DNA from: Alphaproteobacteria bacterium HGW-Alphaproteobacteria-4
GTDB taxonomy: Bacteria; Pseudomonadota; Alphaproteobacteria; Rhodobacterales; Rhodobacteraceae
Direction of reading: 5' to 3'
Length of the DNA: 64,000 nt
NCBI GenBank assembly: GCA_002842855.1
Contig: PHEE01000003.1
Location: 148,544 to 212,543, forward strand
Part shown: positions 1 to 9,300 of the stretch, in pieces
How the letters are laid out: each line of letters opens with the position of its first letter
Numbering within the stretch: the stretch's first letter is position 1
Notes under the pieces: generated by a model
Database searches by the model: none
The model's input: the letters and a program-made list of their open reading frames with translations, nothing else
What the model was told of the DNA's origin: nothing
Position numbers and translations under genes: made by a program

Positions 1-678
1 CTCGATCAGCCGTTCGATCGCGCCCTTCGGCCGCTCGTCGGGCGCCGCTACCGGGGGCAAAGCGCTCGCTACGCCCGCTTTTGGCGCGGGCTGGGGTTTG
101 GGTGCGCGCGGCGGGGCCATGCGAAGCGCAATGGTGTTGACGAAGGCGGCGCCGTCGCCCGCCGCAAGCGCGGGCGCGCCCTCGGCAATGCCGGTCAGCA
201 GATCTTCGCGCCAAACGGTGTCGGCCTTGGCGAAATCGCTCAGTACATAATCCGCCACGCGGTCCTTGTTGCCAGGGTGGCCAATACCCAGCCGCACCCG
301 GCCGTAGCCCTCGCCGATATGCGCGTGGATCGAGCGCAGGCCGTTGTGGCCCGCATGCCCGCCGCCTTGCTTGAGGCGGCACTTGCCGGGGGCCAGGTCC
401 AGTTCATCGTGGAACACCACCAGATCGGCGGGCGTGAGCTTGAGGTAGCGCATCGCCTCGCCCACCGACTGCCCGGAAAGGTTCATGAACGTGCCTGGCT
501 TCAAAAGCAGCATTTTCTCGCCGCCAAGATTGCCTTCAGCGACCATCCCCTGAAACCGTGCGCGCCAGGGCGAAAACCCGTGCTCCGCGGCGATCCGGTC
601 TACTGCCATGAAGCCGATGTTGTGCCGGTTGGCAGCGTATTTTGCCCCCGGATTCCCCAAGCCCACAAACAGTTTCAT
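1..678 (-). CDS. pth: Peptidyl-tRNA hydrolase (C-terminus beyond window)
   Basis: Cleaves peptidyl-tRNA released by stalled ribosomes so that tRNA is recycled in the cytoplasm. The N-terminus reads MKLFVGLGNPGAKY followed by NRHNIGF, which holds the catalytic His near residue 19. Further in are the family motifs GTFMNLSG, DELDLAPGK and GGHAGHNGLRSI. The start at 678 has a strong AAGGAGG site. About 226 codons are visible and the frame is still open at position 1. The last 40 or so visible residues are a Pro/Ala-rich extension (KPQPAPKAG) beyond the usual ~190-residue core, as often seen in this group. It lies downstream of rplY on the same strand, a common bacterial pairing. Confidence 0.95.
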   Translation of the reverse strand, partial: MKLFVGLGNPGAKYAANRHNIGFMAVDRIAAEHGFSPWRARFQGMVAEGNLGGEKMLLLKPGTFMNLSGQSVGEAMRYLKLTPADLVVFHDELDLAPGKCRLKQGGGHAGHNGLRSIHAHIGEGYGRVRLGIGHPGNKDRVADYVLSDFAKADTVWREDLLTGIAEGAPALAAGDGAAFVNTIALRMAPPRAPKPQPAPKAGVASALPPVAAPDERPKGAIERLIE

Positions 679-741
679 GCACCCTCCTTGCCTTGCGCCA
701 GACTATGGCGCGGGCGCTCCGGTTTCAACGCGCGCAATGAG

Positions 742-771
742 AAACGCGGGAAAGGTTGCCCCTTCCCGCGT
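742..771 (-). terminator. Terminator-like hairpin after rplY
   Basis: On the minus strand, an arm CGCGGGAAGG and its near-perfect complement CCTTTCCCGCG enclose a short loop, followed by TTTCTC. It sits just past the rplY stop and before pth. The T tract is short, so it may only partly separate the two genes. Confidence 0.5.
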
Positions 772-793
772 CAAACCTTCCGCCGGGAGCCAA

Positions 794-1402
794 TCAGGCC
801 TCGGCGGTTTCTTCGTTGTCGGTCGAACGCAGGCCCGAGGGTGCGCCGATGTTGGCGACCACGAAATTGCGCGTGATCGTCGGCTTGGCGCCTTCGGGCA
901 GCGGAATGTCGTTGATGTGGATCACATCGCCGATGTCCTTGCCGGTCAGATCGACCGTGATGTGGTCGGGAATATCACCTGCCAGCACTTCCAGTTCCAC
1001 TTCCGGGCGCACGATGGTCAGCACACCACCACGCTTCAGACCCGGCGAGGCTTCGTGGTTCTCGAAGTTGACGTGGATGAACAGGTTGATGCGGCTGGCC
1101 TGATGCAGGCGCATCAGATCGACGTGCACCGGTTTGTCCATCACCGGGTCGCGCTGCACGCTGCGGCAGATCACCCGCACGTCGTCCTGGCCCTCGATCT
1201 TGAGGTTCCAGAGCGTCGAGAGGAACCGCCCCGCGCGCAGCTTTTGCAGCAGCTTGTTGTATTCGAATGCAATCGGCTGCGGCTCTTTGCCGTCGCCATA
1301 CACGATGCCGGGTACGTTGCCCTCACGACGAGCTTGACGAGCGGCCCCCTTGCCTGTCCCCGTCCGTACCACGGCCAGCAGATCCGGGATCTCTTTGGCC
1401 AT
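794..1402 (-). CDS. rplY: 50S ribosomal protein L25/general stress protein Ctc
   Basis: Binds 5S rRNA in the large ribosomal subunit. At 202 aa it is the long, two-domain Ctc form: an N-terminal L25 domain ([19 protein letters not shown]) and a C-terminal beta domain (about residues 100-190). I chose the ATG at 1402 (MAKEIPDL) because GGAG lies about 7 nt ahead of it; an in-frame ATG at 1414 has no such site. It is transcribed toward pth, with a hairpin between them. The C-terminus ends in an acidic stretch ([10 protein letters not shown]). Confidence 0.93.
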   Translation of the reverse strand: MAKEIPDLLAVVRTGTGKGAARQARREGNVPGIVYGDGKEPQPIAFEYNKLLQKLRAGRFLSTLWNLKIEGQDDVRVICRSVQRDPVMDKPVHVDLMRLHQASRINLFIHVNFENHEASPGLKRGGVLTIVRPEVELEVLAGDIPDHITVDLTGKDIGDVIHINDIPLPEGAKPTITRNFVVANIGAPSGLRSTDNEETAEA

Positions 1403-1591
1403 TGGTGTCTCCATAGTCTTCGGTTACGCGGGACTCCTCCAAGGGTGCAGGCCCGCAAGGCGGCCCCTATAACGTGGGGGGCACGGAAAGGGAAGCCCTT
1501 TTACAGCCACGCCGCGGCGCCCCCGTTGCCGTTTCGCGGTGGTTATGCTAGCGCATGCTGGCGCCCCCAAAGCGCTTTGGAAAGAGATGTC

Positions 1592-2731
1592 ATGGCATTT
1601 TTGGCTGAACTCGCTGCCTCGCGGGCAACCGGTGCCGGGCTTGCATCGGTCGGTGTATTCTGGGGCGGATTTGCCGCCTACCTGCCCGATTACAAGGCGG
1701 CAGCGGGCGCAAGCGATGCTGAAATGGGGCTGGTCCTGATCTTGTCGGCGGCGGGTGGCATGGCGGCAATGGCGGCCTCGCCCCGCATCATGGTGGCGCT
1801 CGGCCGGGCCATGCTGCCCGCAGCTGGGGCGTTGGTGGCCGTAGCCGCCTTTCTGCCGCTTCTGGCGGGCGACATCATCTCGCTCGGCCTTGTGCTGCTG
1901 GCAATGGGCGCCACGATGTCCACGCTCGACATCGCTTCGAACGTGCGCATTTCCGAACGCGAGGCGCGCGACGGGTTGCACCTTATGAACCTCAACCACG
2001 CCTTGTTTTCCTTTTCCTTCGGCGCCTCCGCCTTTGGCTGCGGGCTGGCGCGCAAAGCCGGGCTTGGCCCCGAGTTCGTGGCCCCGGTGTTGTTTCTGGT
2101 GTTGCTTCTGCTGGCGGCAGTGATGGCAGAACGGGCCGATGCCACACCGCCCGCCGCAGCCACAGGCGGCGAGGCTGCCGCCTCGCCTTGGGGCGCCATT
2201 CTGCCCGCAGCGGCGATTCTGTTCGCCGCATTCGTATCGGAAAACGCCACCGAAAGCTGGTCGGCGCTGTATATCGAGCGCACCTTGGGCGGCCCGGCAG
2301 GCGAAGGGTCTTTTGGCCCCGCAATGCTTGGGCTGACAATGGGCATTGGCCGCCTTTCGGGGCAGTTTCTTGCGGCGCGGCTGGGTGAGGCGCGGCTGGT
2401 GGCGGGCTCGGCGTTGCTGGGTGTGGCAGGCGCACTGGTGGTGGCGCTTGCTCCTGCCCCTGCCGTGGCGGTGGTTGGCGTGGCGCTGATCGGCCTCGGC
2501 GTCGCGGTGGTGGTGCCGTCGGCCAACTCGCTCTTGGGCCGCGCGGTGGCGCCCGAGCAACGCGCCTATGCCATTTCGCGCAGCTGGATGATTGGTTTCA
2601 CCGGCTTCTTCCTCGGTCCGGTCGGCATGGGGCTGATCGCTGAAACCGTCGGTTTGCGCTGGTCTTTTGCTGCGGTCGCGGTGGCGATGGCGCTCATTCT
2701 GCCCGGCCTCGCCCGGCTCTCGCGCCGCTGA
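1592..2731 (+). CDS. MFS transporter
   Basis: A 379-aa integral inner-membrane protein with about 12 hydrophobic segments rich in Ala, Gly, Leu and Val. It is of major facilitator type and most like the small YbjJ-like group. The cytoplasmic loop after the sixth segment carries the Pro/Ala/Glu-rich stretch ADATPPAAATGGEAAAS. The start at 1592 is preceded by GGAAAGAG at a suitable distance; longer in-frame extensions upstream run antisense through rplY and are not credible. The substrate cannot be read from sequence. It is divergent from rplY and upstream of the LacI-type regulator, with 113 nt between, so it is probably a separate unit. Confidence 0.85.
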   Translation: MAFLAELAASRATGAGLASVGVFWGGFAAYLPDYKAAAGASDAEMGLVLILSAAGGMAAMAASPRIMVALGRAMLPAAGALVAVAAFLPLLAGDIISLGLVLLAMGATMSTLDIASNVRISEREARDGLHLMNLNHALFSFSFGASAFGCGLARKAGLGPEFVAPVLFLVLLLLAAVMAERADATPPAAATGGEAAASPWGAILPAAAILFAAFVSENATESWSALYIERTLGGPAGEGSFGPAMLGLTMGIGRLSGQFLAARLGEARLVAGSALLGVAGALVVALAPAPAVAVVGVALIGLGVAVVVPSANSLLGRAVAPEQRAYAISRSWMIGFTGFFLGPVGMGLIAETVGLRWSFAAVAVAMALILPGLARLSRR

Positions 2732-2770
2732 GACGACCGCACGCGCCCAGCGACCGCTTTGCGGCCCACT

Positions 2771-2788
2771 TGCGTAAACGTTTGCACA
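2771..2788. promoter_or_regulatory. Candidate LacI-family operator
   Basis: An 18-bp imperfect palindrome centred on AAACGTTT, with 14 of 18 positions symmetric. It lies 57 nt upstream of the LacI-type regulator. LacI-family proteins bind palindromes with a central CG, so autoregulation and control of the downstream operon are plausible. Binding is inferred. Confidence 0.5.
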
Positions 2789-2844
2789 AATACCGAATCG
2801 GTGCATAATCGCCCCGAACACGATCACGGGCCTGGGGGGGACCG

Positions 2845-3900
2845 ATGCCGGGGGCGCGAAAAACCATCAAGGACGTGGCCCGATTGCTTGGGGTTTCGGC
2901 TGCGACGGTATCGCGTGCACTTGCCGGAAACTCCCGCATCTCTCCGGAAACCCGCGCGCGGGTTGAACAGGCCGCGCGCGACGTGGGGTACACACCCAAC
3001 CGTGCCGCGCAGTCGCTGGTGGCGGGGCGTGGCAGCGGCTTTGTCGGGTTGATCCTGACAGATCCTGGCTACGGTCGTGAAGACAGCTATCTGGGCGAAT
3101 TCATCGCAGGGCTTGGCACGGGCTTCGCCGAACATGGCATCGACCTGTTTCTGGCCGCCATTTCCGAAACCCAATCCGAACTGTCAGTGATCCGCAACAT
3201 CGTGGGCACGCACCGGGCTGATGGGCTTATCATCGGCCGCACATCCGAAGCCGATCCGCGGGTAGAATACCTTGTTACGGCGGGCTTTCCCTTTGTCAGC
3301 CACGGCCGCACCAGCCTCGAACACCCGACACATTCCTGGGTCGATACCGACGGCGCGGCGGCCTTTGCCGAAGCCTTCGACATGCTCTACGCGCTCGGCC
3401 ACCGCCGCTTTGGCCTGGTGACCATCAAAGAGCCGATGACCTTTCGGCTGCACCGCACCGAGGGGCTGCTCGCCGCCATCGCGCAGCGCGGCGACCCGGG
3501 GGTGAGCCTGCAAATCGCCACCTCGCCGCGCTATGACGGGGCGCGGCGGCACGATGCCATTGCCGCGCTGCTCAGCGGCCCCGATCGGCCAACCGCGGTG
3601 CTTGCGCTGTTCGACGGGCTGGCCCTTACAGTGCTGGAAGAGGCCGCGCACCTTGGCCTGTCAGTGCCCGAAGATCTGAGCGTGGTGGGCTTTGACAATA
3701 TCTCGTCGTCGAGGCTGGCGCGCCCTGGCCTGACGACGTTTGATTCCGAAACCACCCGCAGCGCGCGCGCCTCGGCGCGCATGCTGGTGGCGCAACTGGC
3801 AGCCAAAACCCGACCAGCGGCGCCCGAAACCCTGTTGATCCGCCCAAAGCTCGTGCTGCGGGCAAGCCACGGACCCATGCGGCCCCCCCCGCGCGGGTGA
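2845..3900 (+). CDS. LacI-family transcriptional regulator
   Basis: A 351-aa sugar-responsive repressor. Residues 6-27 form the N-terminal helix-turn-helix and hinge (TIKDVARLLGVSAATVSRAL); the rest is a periplasmic-binding-protein-like effector domain (FVGLILTDPG, HRADGLIIGR, DLSVVGFDN). The start at 2845 follows a G-rich GGGGGGACC site. The ABC importer gene begins 39 nt downstream on the same strand, so the regulator is the first gene of the carbohydrate locus and probably controls it. The effector is unknown but should be a sugar or glycoside carried by the adjacent importer. Confidence 0.93.
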   Translation: MPGARKTIKDVARLLGVSAATVSRALAGNSRISPETRARVEQAARDVGYTPNRAAQSLVAGRGSGFVGLILTDPGYGREDSYLGEFIAGLGTGFAEHGIDLFLAAISETQSELSVIRNIVGTHRADGLIIGRTSEADPRVEYLVTAGFPFVSHGRTSLEHPTHSWVDTDGAAAFAEAFDMLYALGHRRFGLVTIKEPMTFRLHRTEGLLAAIAQRGDPGVSLQIATSPRYDGARRHDAIAALLSGPDRPTAVLALFDGLALTVLEEAAHLGLSVPEDLSVVGFDNISSSRLARPGLTTFDSETTRSARASARMLVAQLAAKTRPAAPETLLIRPKLVLRASHGPMRPPPRG

Positions 3901-3938
3901 CTGACCAAATTCGAACATAACGGGAGAGGAGAACCAAA

Positions 3939-5201
3939 ATGACTTTCGAACATCTGCGCAGAACGGCGCTCGTGGCCGGGATCGCGTTACTGGCGGGCCC
4001 GGCACTGGCCGAACCGCTGTTCTGGTCGACCCAGGCCAAACCGGTCGAGGAAACCCAGCGCATGCGCGAGCAGGTGCTGGCAGGCTTCCCCGGCGGGGTC
4101 GACTATCAACCTTCCGACGAAGGCCCCTGGATTACCCGCTTCCAAGCCGAGGCTCAGGCCGGGTCGGGCACCATTGCGGTGTTGGGCGGGCTGCACGGTG
4201 ACCTGTCGTCGCTGGGCGCAAACCTGGTCGATCTGAGCAGCGTCGACACTTCGGGCGTTGGCGCCGCGATGCTTGAACTTGGGCGGCTTGGCACCTCCGA
4301 GCAGAAATACATCCCCTGGATGCAGGCCACCTACCTGATGGTCGCCAACAAGAAGGCGCTGCCCTTCCTGCCTGCTGGCGCCGACATCAACGCGCTCAGC
4401 TATGACGAGCTGATCGCATGGACCAAGGCGCTGGCCGAAGGCACCGGCGGGCCGAAGTTCGGCTTCCCGGCGGGTCCGCGCGGCCTCAAGCATCGCTTCT
4501 TCCAAGGCTTCCTGCTGCCCGCATACACAGGCTCGACCGTGACCGAGTTCCGCTCGGCCGAGGCCGAAACCGCGTGGAACGTGTTCAAGGAGCTGTGGAA
4601 ATATACCAACCCCGCTTCGACCAGCTACGGTTTCATGCAGGAACAACTGGTGACCGACGAGGTCTGGGTGGCGTTTGACCACGTTGCCCGCATCGCCGAC
4701 GCGTTCAACCAGCGCCCGGATGATTTCGTGGCCTTCCCGGCCCCGGCCGGCCCCAAAGGCCGCGCCTTCATGCCGGTGCTGGCAGGCATCGCCGTGCCCG
4801 CGACCGCGCCCGACAAGGCGCAAGCGCTGGCGCTGATCGCTTACATGCTGAAACCCGAAACCCAGATCGCCACGTTGCGCGCCACCAACTTCTTCCCGGT
4901 GATCGCCACCGAAATGCCCGCCGACATGCCGCCCTCGGTGCGTGCCTCGGCGGCGGCGATTGCCGCTATGACCGGCGCCCCCGACGCGCTGCCTGCGCTC
5001 TTGCCGATGGGTTTGGGCGACAAGGGTGGCCAGTTCAGCCAGATCTACACCGACACGTTTGAGCGGATCGTGCTGAATGGCCAGCCGGTACGCGCGGTGC
5101 TTGACGATGAGGCCGCCATTCTGCGCGCCCTGATGGTCGAGGCAAACGCCCCCTGCTGGGCGCCCGACGCCGCCTCGGACGGGCCCTGCCCGGTGAAATG
5201 A
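3939..5201 (+). CDS. Carbohydrate ABC transporter substrate-binding protein
   Basis: A 420-aa periplasmic binding protein of the solute-binding family 1 type. It has a signal peptide of about 24 residues (RRTALVAGIALLAGPALA, cleavage before EPLFW). The mature part has the usual features of sugar binders: KYIPWMQATYLMVANKKALP near residues 123-142 and a late helix region FERIVLNGQPVRAVLDDEA. A GGGAGAGG ribosome site precedes the ATG. It is followed by two strong hairpins and then the permease genes, a layout that commonly raises binding-protein expression over the membrane parts. Substrate is unknown. Confidence 0.9.
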   Translation: MTFEHLRRTALVAGIALLAGPALAEPLFWSTQAKPVEETQRMREQVLAGFPGGVDYQPSDEGPWITRFQAEAQAGSGTIAVLGGLHGDLSSLGANLVDLSSVDTSGVGAAMLELGRLGTSEQKYIPWMQATYLMVANKKALPFLPAGADINALSYDELIAWTKALAEGTGGPKFGFPAGPRGLKHRFFQGFLLPAYTGSTVTEFRSAEAETAWNVFKELWKYTNPASTSYGFMQEQLVTDEVWVAFDHVARIADAFNQRPDDFVAFPAPAGPKGRAFMPVLAGIAVPATAPDKAQALALIAYMLKPETQIATLRATNFFPVIATEMPADMPPSVRASAAAIAAMTGAPDALPALLPMGLGDKGGQFSQIYTDTFERIVLNGQPVRAVLDDEAAILRALMVEANAPCWAPDAASDGPCPVK

Positions 5202-5208
5202 GCGCTTC

Positions 5209-5235
5209 GGTGGGCGGCGCCCCGCGCCGCCCACC
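5209..5235 (+). terminator. Perfect 12-bp hairpin after the binding-protein gene
   Basis: GGTGGGCGGCGC, a CCC loop, then its exact complement; 7 nt after the stop. There is no T tract, so it is more likely an mRNA-stabilising or attenuating stem within the operon than a full terminator. Confidence 0.55.
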
Positions 5236-5253
5236 GCCACCGCCCTTGCGGGC

Positions 5254-5280
5254 GCGCGCGGCTGCGGCGTAGCCGCGCGC
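5254..5280 (+). terminator. Second intra-operon hairpin
   Basis: GCGCGCGGCT and its exact complement AGCCGCGCGC with a 7-nt loop, immediately after the first hairpin and about 40 nt before the first permease gene. Confidence 0.45.
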
Positions 5281-5320
5281 CTATCCCGCCCGAGTCTGCC
5301 CCGCGAAGGGAGTGCCGCCG

Positions 5321-6163
5321 ATGCCGCGCCTGTTGCCCTATCTGCTGCTCTTGCCTGCCACGGCCTTTTTGTGCCTGTTCTTTCTGTATCCGTTCACACT
5401 GGTCGCCATCGACAGTCTCAACCACGACGGGGTCTGGGGCTTTGAAAACTTTGACCGCATGGCAAGTCACTGGAAGTTCGGACCAACCTTTCGAAACACC
5501 ATTCTGCTGGCCGCAGTTGTGGTGCCGCTGCAACTGACGCTGGCACTGATGATGGCCAGCATGGTCACCCGGCTGAAACACGCGCGCGGCGCCGTTCTTT
5601 ACATTTTCGCTATTCCCCTTGGCATTTCCGACCTTGCCGCTGGCCTCGTCTGGCTCGCCATTTTCGAGCAGTCGGGCTTTCTCAATTCGGCGCTGACCGG
5701 GCTTGGCGTGATCGACAAGCCGATGCTCTTCCTTGGCTACCAGAGCAAGGGCGTGATCTTCACCGCGATCGTGCTGACCGAGCTTTGGCGCGCCACGGCG
5801 ATCATGATGGTCATTCTGGTGGCGGGTATGGGCCTTATTCCCAAGGAATATGGCGAGGCGGCCGAGGTTTTCGGTGCCAGCCGCTGGCAGCGGTTCCGCC
5901 GCGTCACCCTGCCCTTGCTGAAACCCAGCCTGCAAACCGCGCTGATCCTGCGGGTGATCATGGCGTTTGAGGTGTTCGCGGTGGTGCTGGCCCTTGGCGG
6001 CACCAACTTGCCGGTCTTGATGAGCGAAACCTACCACTGGCAGTTCACCATGCAGGAACGCGGCGTGGCGGCGGCCTATGCCATGGTGATCCTCGGCATC
6101 TCGGTCGGCTTTACGGTGCTGATCCTGCGGCTGCTGCACGTTCCCAAGGAGGCGCGGCCATGA
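5321..6163 (+). CDS. Carbohydrate ABC transporter permease 1 (MalF/UgpA type)
   Basis: A 280-aa inner-membrane permease with six predicted membrane segments, beginning with LLPYLLLLPATAFLCLFFLYPF. The cytoplasmic EAA loop that docks on the ATPase reads EYGEAAEVFGASRWQRFRRVTLPLL near residues 178-202. The ATG at 5321 is preferred over the GTG at 5312 because GAAGGGAG lies about 9 nt upstream of the ATG and abuts the GTG. Its stop overlaps the start of the next permease (ATGA), indicating translational coupling. Confidence 0.92.
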   Translation: MPRLLPYLLLLPATAFLCLFFLYPFTLVAIDSLNHDGVWGFENFDRMASHWKFGPTFRNTILLAAVVVPLQLTLALMMASMVTRLKHARGAVLYIFAIPLGISDLAAGLVWLAIFEQSGFLNSALTGLGVIDKPMLFLGYQSKGVIFTAIVLTELWRATAIMMVILVAGMGLIPKEYGEAAEVFGASRWQRFRRVTLPLLKPSLQTALILRVIMAFEVFAVVLALGGTNLPVLMSETYHWQFTMQERGVAAAYAMVILGISVGFTVLILRLLHVPKEARP

Positions 6164-6978
6164 GCGAAACCACCGTTCGCCGCGCGGGCAACCGGGTATT
6201 CATCGCCGCCGTCGTGCTGGCCTGCGTCTGGGTGCTGCTGCCGATCTACCTGCTCTTGATCAACGCGCTCTCGGCCCCAGCCGAAGTGACCGGGTTCCCG
6301 AAACGCTTCTGGCCCTCGTTCGACCTCGCATCGATCCGCTTCTTCCTCGGCTTCAAGGGCGTCACCTCGGCGCTCTGGAACTCGGTGCAGGTAGCGGTGC
6401 TGACGATGGTTATGGCGATCGGGGCCGGGGCGCCTGCGGGCTATGCGCTGGCGCGGTTCGATTTTCCGGGCAAGCAGGCGTTCCGCTTCATGGTGGTGAT
6501 GACGCGGGCGTTTCCGCTGCCCTTGTTGGCGCTGCCGCTGGCGGTGCTGTTCATCCGGGTCGGCCTTGACGATACGGTGATCGGGCTGGCCTTCGTGCAT
6601 ACCACGCTGGCGCTGCCTTTTGCGGTGCTCATCACCTATTCGCTGTTTTCCGGCATCCCCTACGAGCTTGAGGAAGCCGCGCTGACCCTTGGCTGCAACC
6701 GCGTGCAGGCGTTCCTCAAGGTGGTGCTGCCTTTGGCGGCCCCCGGCATTGCCGCTTCGGCAGTGTTCGCCTTCGTAGTCTCGTGGAACGAGGTTTTTGC
6801 CAGCGCCGTGCTGACCATCGAGCACCGCACACTGACCGCGTTCCTGTTGCAAAGTCTCGATGTTTCTCCCTTGCCGCTGAAGTTTGCCGGGGGCGCCGCG
6901 CTTGTGCTGCCCGCGCTTGGTTTCATCTTCGCGGTGCGCAAATACCTCTTCGCGATGTGGGGCATCGCCAACCGATAG
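6160..6978 (+). CDS. Carbohydrate ABC transporter permease 2 (MalG/UgpE type)
   Basis: A 272-aa inner-membrane permease with six predicted membrane segments. The EAA loop reads PYELEEAALTLGCNRVQAFL near residues 167-186, followed by KVVLPLAAPGIAASAVFAF. It overlaps the preceding permease by 4 nt and lies 10 nt before the ATPase gene. Together these form the heterodimeric channel of the importer. Confidence 0.92.
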   Translation: MSETTVRRAGNRVFIAAVVLACVWVLLPIYLLLINALSAPAEVTGFPKRFWPSFDLASIRFFLGFKGVTSALWNSVQVAVLTMVMAIGAGAPAGYALARFDFPGKQAFRFMVVMTRAFPLPLLALPLAVLFIRVGLDDTVIGLAFVHTTLALPFAVLITYSLFSGIPYELEEAALTLGCNRVQAFLKVVLPLAAPGIAASAVFAFVVSWNEVFASAVLTIEHRTLTAFLLQSLDVSPLPLKFAGGAALVLPALGFIFAVRKYLFAMWGIANR

Positions 6979-6988
6979 GAGCGGGGCC

Positions 6989-8032
6989 ATGGCCGAAATT
7001 GAAATCAAGGGTGTCGGCAAGACCTTCGGGGCCTTCACCGCGCTGCATTCGATCGATCTCACGATCAAGGATCAGGAATTCGTGGTGCTGCTGGGGGCCT
7101 CGGGCTGTGGCAAAACCACGCTCTTGCGCATCATCGCCGGGCTCGACAGCCCGAGCAAGGGCGAGGTCTGGATCGGCGGGCGGCGGGTCGATACCCTGCC
7201 CCCGCGCGAGCGCGGCATTTCGATGGTGTTCCAGAACTACGCGGTGTTTCCGCACCTGACGGTGTTTGAAAACATCGCTTTTGGGTTGCGCATGCAGAAG
7301 CTGCCGCAGGCCGAGGTAACCCGCCGCGTCACCCGCACCGCCGAGCTGATGCATATCGAAGCGCTCTTGAAACGCTATTCGGGCCAGCTTTCGGGCGGGC
7401 AGCGGCAGCGGGTGGCGGTGGCGCGGGCGCTGGCGATGGAGCCAGACGTGATCTTGATGGACGAGCCGCTTTCAAACCTCGACGCGCTCTTGCGGCTTGA
7501 AATGCGGGCCGAATTGAAGGGCGTGCTCGCCGCCTCAAAAACCACCACCATCTATGTGACCCACGATCAGGTCGAGGCGATGAGCCTGGCCGACCGCATT
7601 GCGGTCATGCACGGCGGCGACATCATTCAGGCCGAACGCCCGGTCGAGGTCTATCGCAACCCCGCCGCGCGCTTCGTGGGCAGCTTTATCGGCAACCCGC
7701 CGATGAACTTTCTGCCCGCCACTGCGGCGGGCGAAGGTCGCTGGCAGGTGGCCGGGCTGACCTTCGAGGGCCCGCGCGTTGCCGCGCCGCAAATCGAGTT
7801 CGCAATCCGCCCGGAAGACCTGCACCCCGCCGACCACGGCTTTGAGGCCGAGGTGCGGGTGGTGGAACCGCTCGGGCCGCACACGCTCATCACCGCGTCG
7901 GTGGCAGGGGTGGTAATGCGCGCGGTGCTCGACAGCACGCTGGCGCTGGCGACCGGTGACCACATCACGCTATCACCTGTCGCGGACCGTATCCGCTGGT
8001 TCGACCTCGCAACGCAAAAGGCTATCGCATGA
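6989..8032 (+). CDS. Carbohydrate ABC transporter ATPase (MalK/UgpC type)
   Basis: A 347-aa ATPase that energises the importer from the cytoplasmic side. Walker A is GASGCGKTT (36-44), followed by the Q loop ([12 protein letters not shown]), the signature LSGGQRQR (about 134-141), Walker [13 protein letters not shown] and the H loop VTHDQ. After about residue 235 comes a MalK-type regulatory domain with two OB-like folds ([11 protein letters not shown]). The start at 6989 has TAGGAGCGG just upstream. Its last codons overlap the glycosidase gene by 4 nt. MalK-type ATPases can serve several importers, so sharing is possible. Confidence 0.94.
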   Translation: MAEIEIKGVGKTFGAFTALHSIDLTIKDQEFVVLLGASGCGKTTLLRIIAGLDSPSKGEVWIGGRRVDTLPPRERGISMVFQNYAVFPHLTVFENIAFGLRMQKLPQAEVTRRVTRTAELMHIEALLKRYSGQLSGGQRQRVAVARALAMEPDVILMDEPLSNLDALLRLEMRAELKGVLAASKTTTIYVTHDQVEAMSLADRIAVMHGGDIIQAERPVEVYRNPAARFVGSFIGNPPMNFLPATAAGEGRWQVAGLTFEGPRVAAPQIEFAIRPEDLHPADHGFEAEVRVVEPLGPHTLITASVAGVVMRAVLDSTLALATGDHITLSPVADRIRWFDLATQKAIA

Positions 8033-9300
8033 CCGCGCAAGACCCGCTCGCCCAGATCGCGCAAGATATTCTGCGCGAGAATGACCGTGGCAGCTACACC
8101 GTGCCCACCAAGGGCCTCTATCCGTTTCAGTGGAACTGGGATTCGTGCCTGACCGCCCTTGGCCAGCGCCATTTCAACGAATCGCGCGCCTGGACCGAGG
8201 TTGAAACCTTGTTCGCGCATCAATGGCCCTGCGGAATGGTGCCGCACATCATCTTTCACGTTTACGACGACGGCTATTTTCCGGGGCCGGATATATGGTC
8301 CACCGGGCGGCCGGTGCCGACCTCGGGCATCACCCAGCCGCCGGTTGCGGGCTTTGCGCTGCGTCGCCTTTACGACCGCGCCGCCAATCGGGCAGAGGCC
8401 GAAGAAAGGGTGCGCGCGCTCTTGCCCAAGGTTGCCGCATGGCACCGCTGGTTTTTTGATACCCGCGACCCGAAGGGCGAAGGGCTGGTCGCAATCATCC
8501 ACCCATGGGAATCGGGGCGCGACAACTCGATCGACTGGGATACGGCCTTCGAGCGGGTGCCGACCGATGGCATCGCCCCCTATACCCGCCGCGATACCCA
8601 GCACGCCAACCCCGAACACCGCCCCACCAAGGCGCAATACGACCGCTACCTGTGGCTGGTCGAGCATTTCCGCGGCCTTGGCTGGGATACCGCAAAGCTG
8701 CACGATGCCTCGCCGTTTCAGGTGGTGGACCCCGGCTTCAACGCCATTCTGCTGCGGTCCTGCGCCGATCTGGCCGATCTGGCCGAGGCACTGGGCGAGG
8801 CGGCGATTGCCGCCGAAAACCGGGCCTTTTCGGCGCGTGGTCTGGCGGCAATGGAAACCCTGTGGAGCGCGCCGCATGGCCAATACCTCTGCCGCGACCG
8901 CATCACCGGCGCGTTGATCGACAGCCCTTCGGTGGGCGGATTGCTGGCGGCTTTCGCCGCCATTCCACCCGCCCGTGCCGCCAGCATCGCCGCAACTATT
9001 GCTGGCCACGGCACCCGCTTCAGGGTGCCAAGCCACGCCCCTGCCGACCCCCGATTTGATGCCAAGCGCTATTGGCGCGGGCCGGTGTGGCTGGTGGTCA
9101 ACTATATGATCGCCGACGGGCTGGCGCGCGCCGGACAGGGCGCAGCATCGGCGGCCATCACCCGATCGAGCCTTGATCTGATCCACGAAAGCGGCTTTGC
9201 CGAGTATTACGACCCGATCACCGGCGAGCCGCTCGGTGGTGACCGCTTCACCTGGACCGCCGCGATGGTGCTCGAATTTCTGGCAATGGAGCGGGCATGA
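8029..9300 (+). CDS. GH63/MGH1-like glycoside hydrolase
   Basis: A 423-aa protein of the (alpha/alpha)6-barrel family that includes GH63 enzymes, mannosylglycerate hydrolase and glucosylglycerate hydrolase. Diagnostic stretches are QWNWDSC (about 33-39), HPWESGRDNSIDWD (about 158-171) and AEYYDPITGEPLG followed by FTWTAA near the C-terminus. There is no signal peptide, so it should act in the cytoplasm on imported material. It overlaps the ATPase gene upstream and the deacetylase gene downstream by 4 nt each. I infer hydrolysis of a small alpha-glycoside such as a glycosyl-glycerate or glycosyl-glycerol, but family and context do not fix the substrate. Confidence 0.8.
   Translation: MTAQDPLAQIAQDILRENDRGSYTVPTKGLYPFQWNWDSCLTALGQRHFNESRAWTEVETLFAHQWPCGMVPHIIFHVYDDGYFPGPDIWSTGRPVPTSGITQPPVAGFALRRLYDRAANRAEAEERVRALLPKVAAWHRWFFDTRDPKGEGLVAIIHPWESGRDNSIDWDTAFERVPTDGIAPYTRRDTQHANPEHRPTKAQYDRYLWLVEHFRGLGWDTAKLHDASPFQVVDPGFNAILLRSCADLADLAEALGEAAIAAENRAFSARGLAAMETLWSAPHGQYLCRDRITGALIDSPSVGGLLAAFAAIPPARAASIAATIAGHGTRFRVPSHAPADPRFDAKRYWRGPVWLVVNYMIADGLARAGQGAASAAITRSSLDLIHESGFAEYYDPITGEPLGGDRFTWTAAMVLEFLAMERA

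Noticed and set aside
1424..2827. 467-aa minus-strand open frame opposite the MFS transporter
   Set aside because: Low-complexity Arg/His/Gln-rich product typical of the complement of a high-GC gene; the plus strand encodes a coherent membrane protein.
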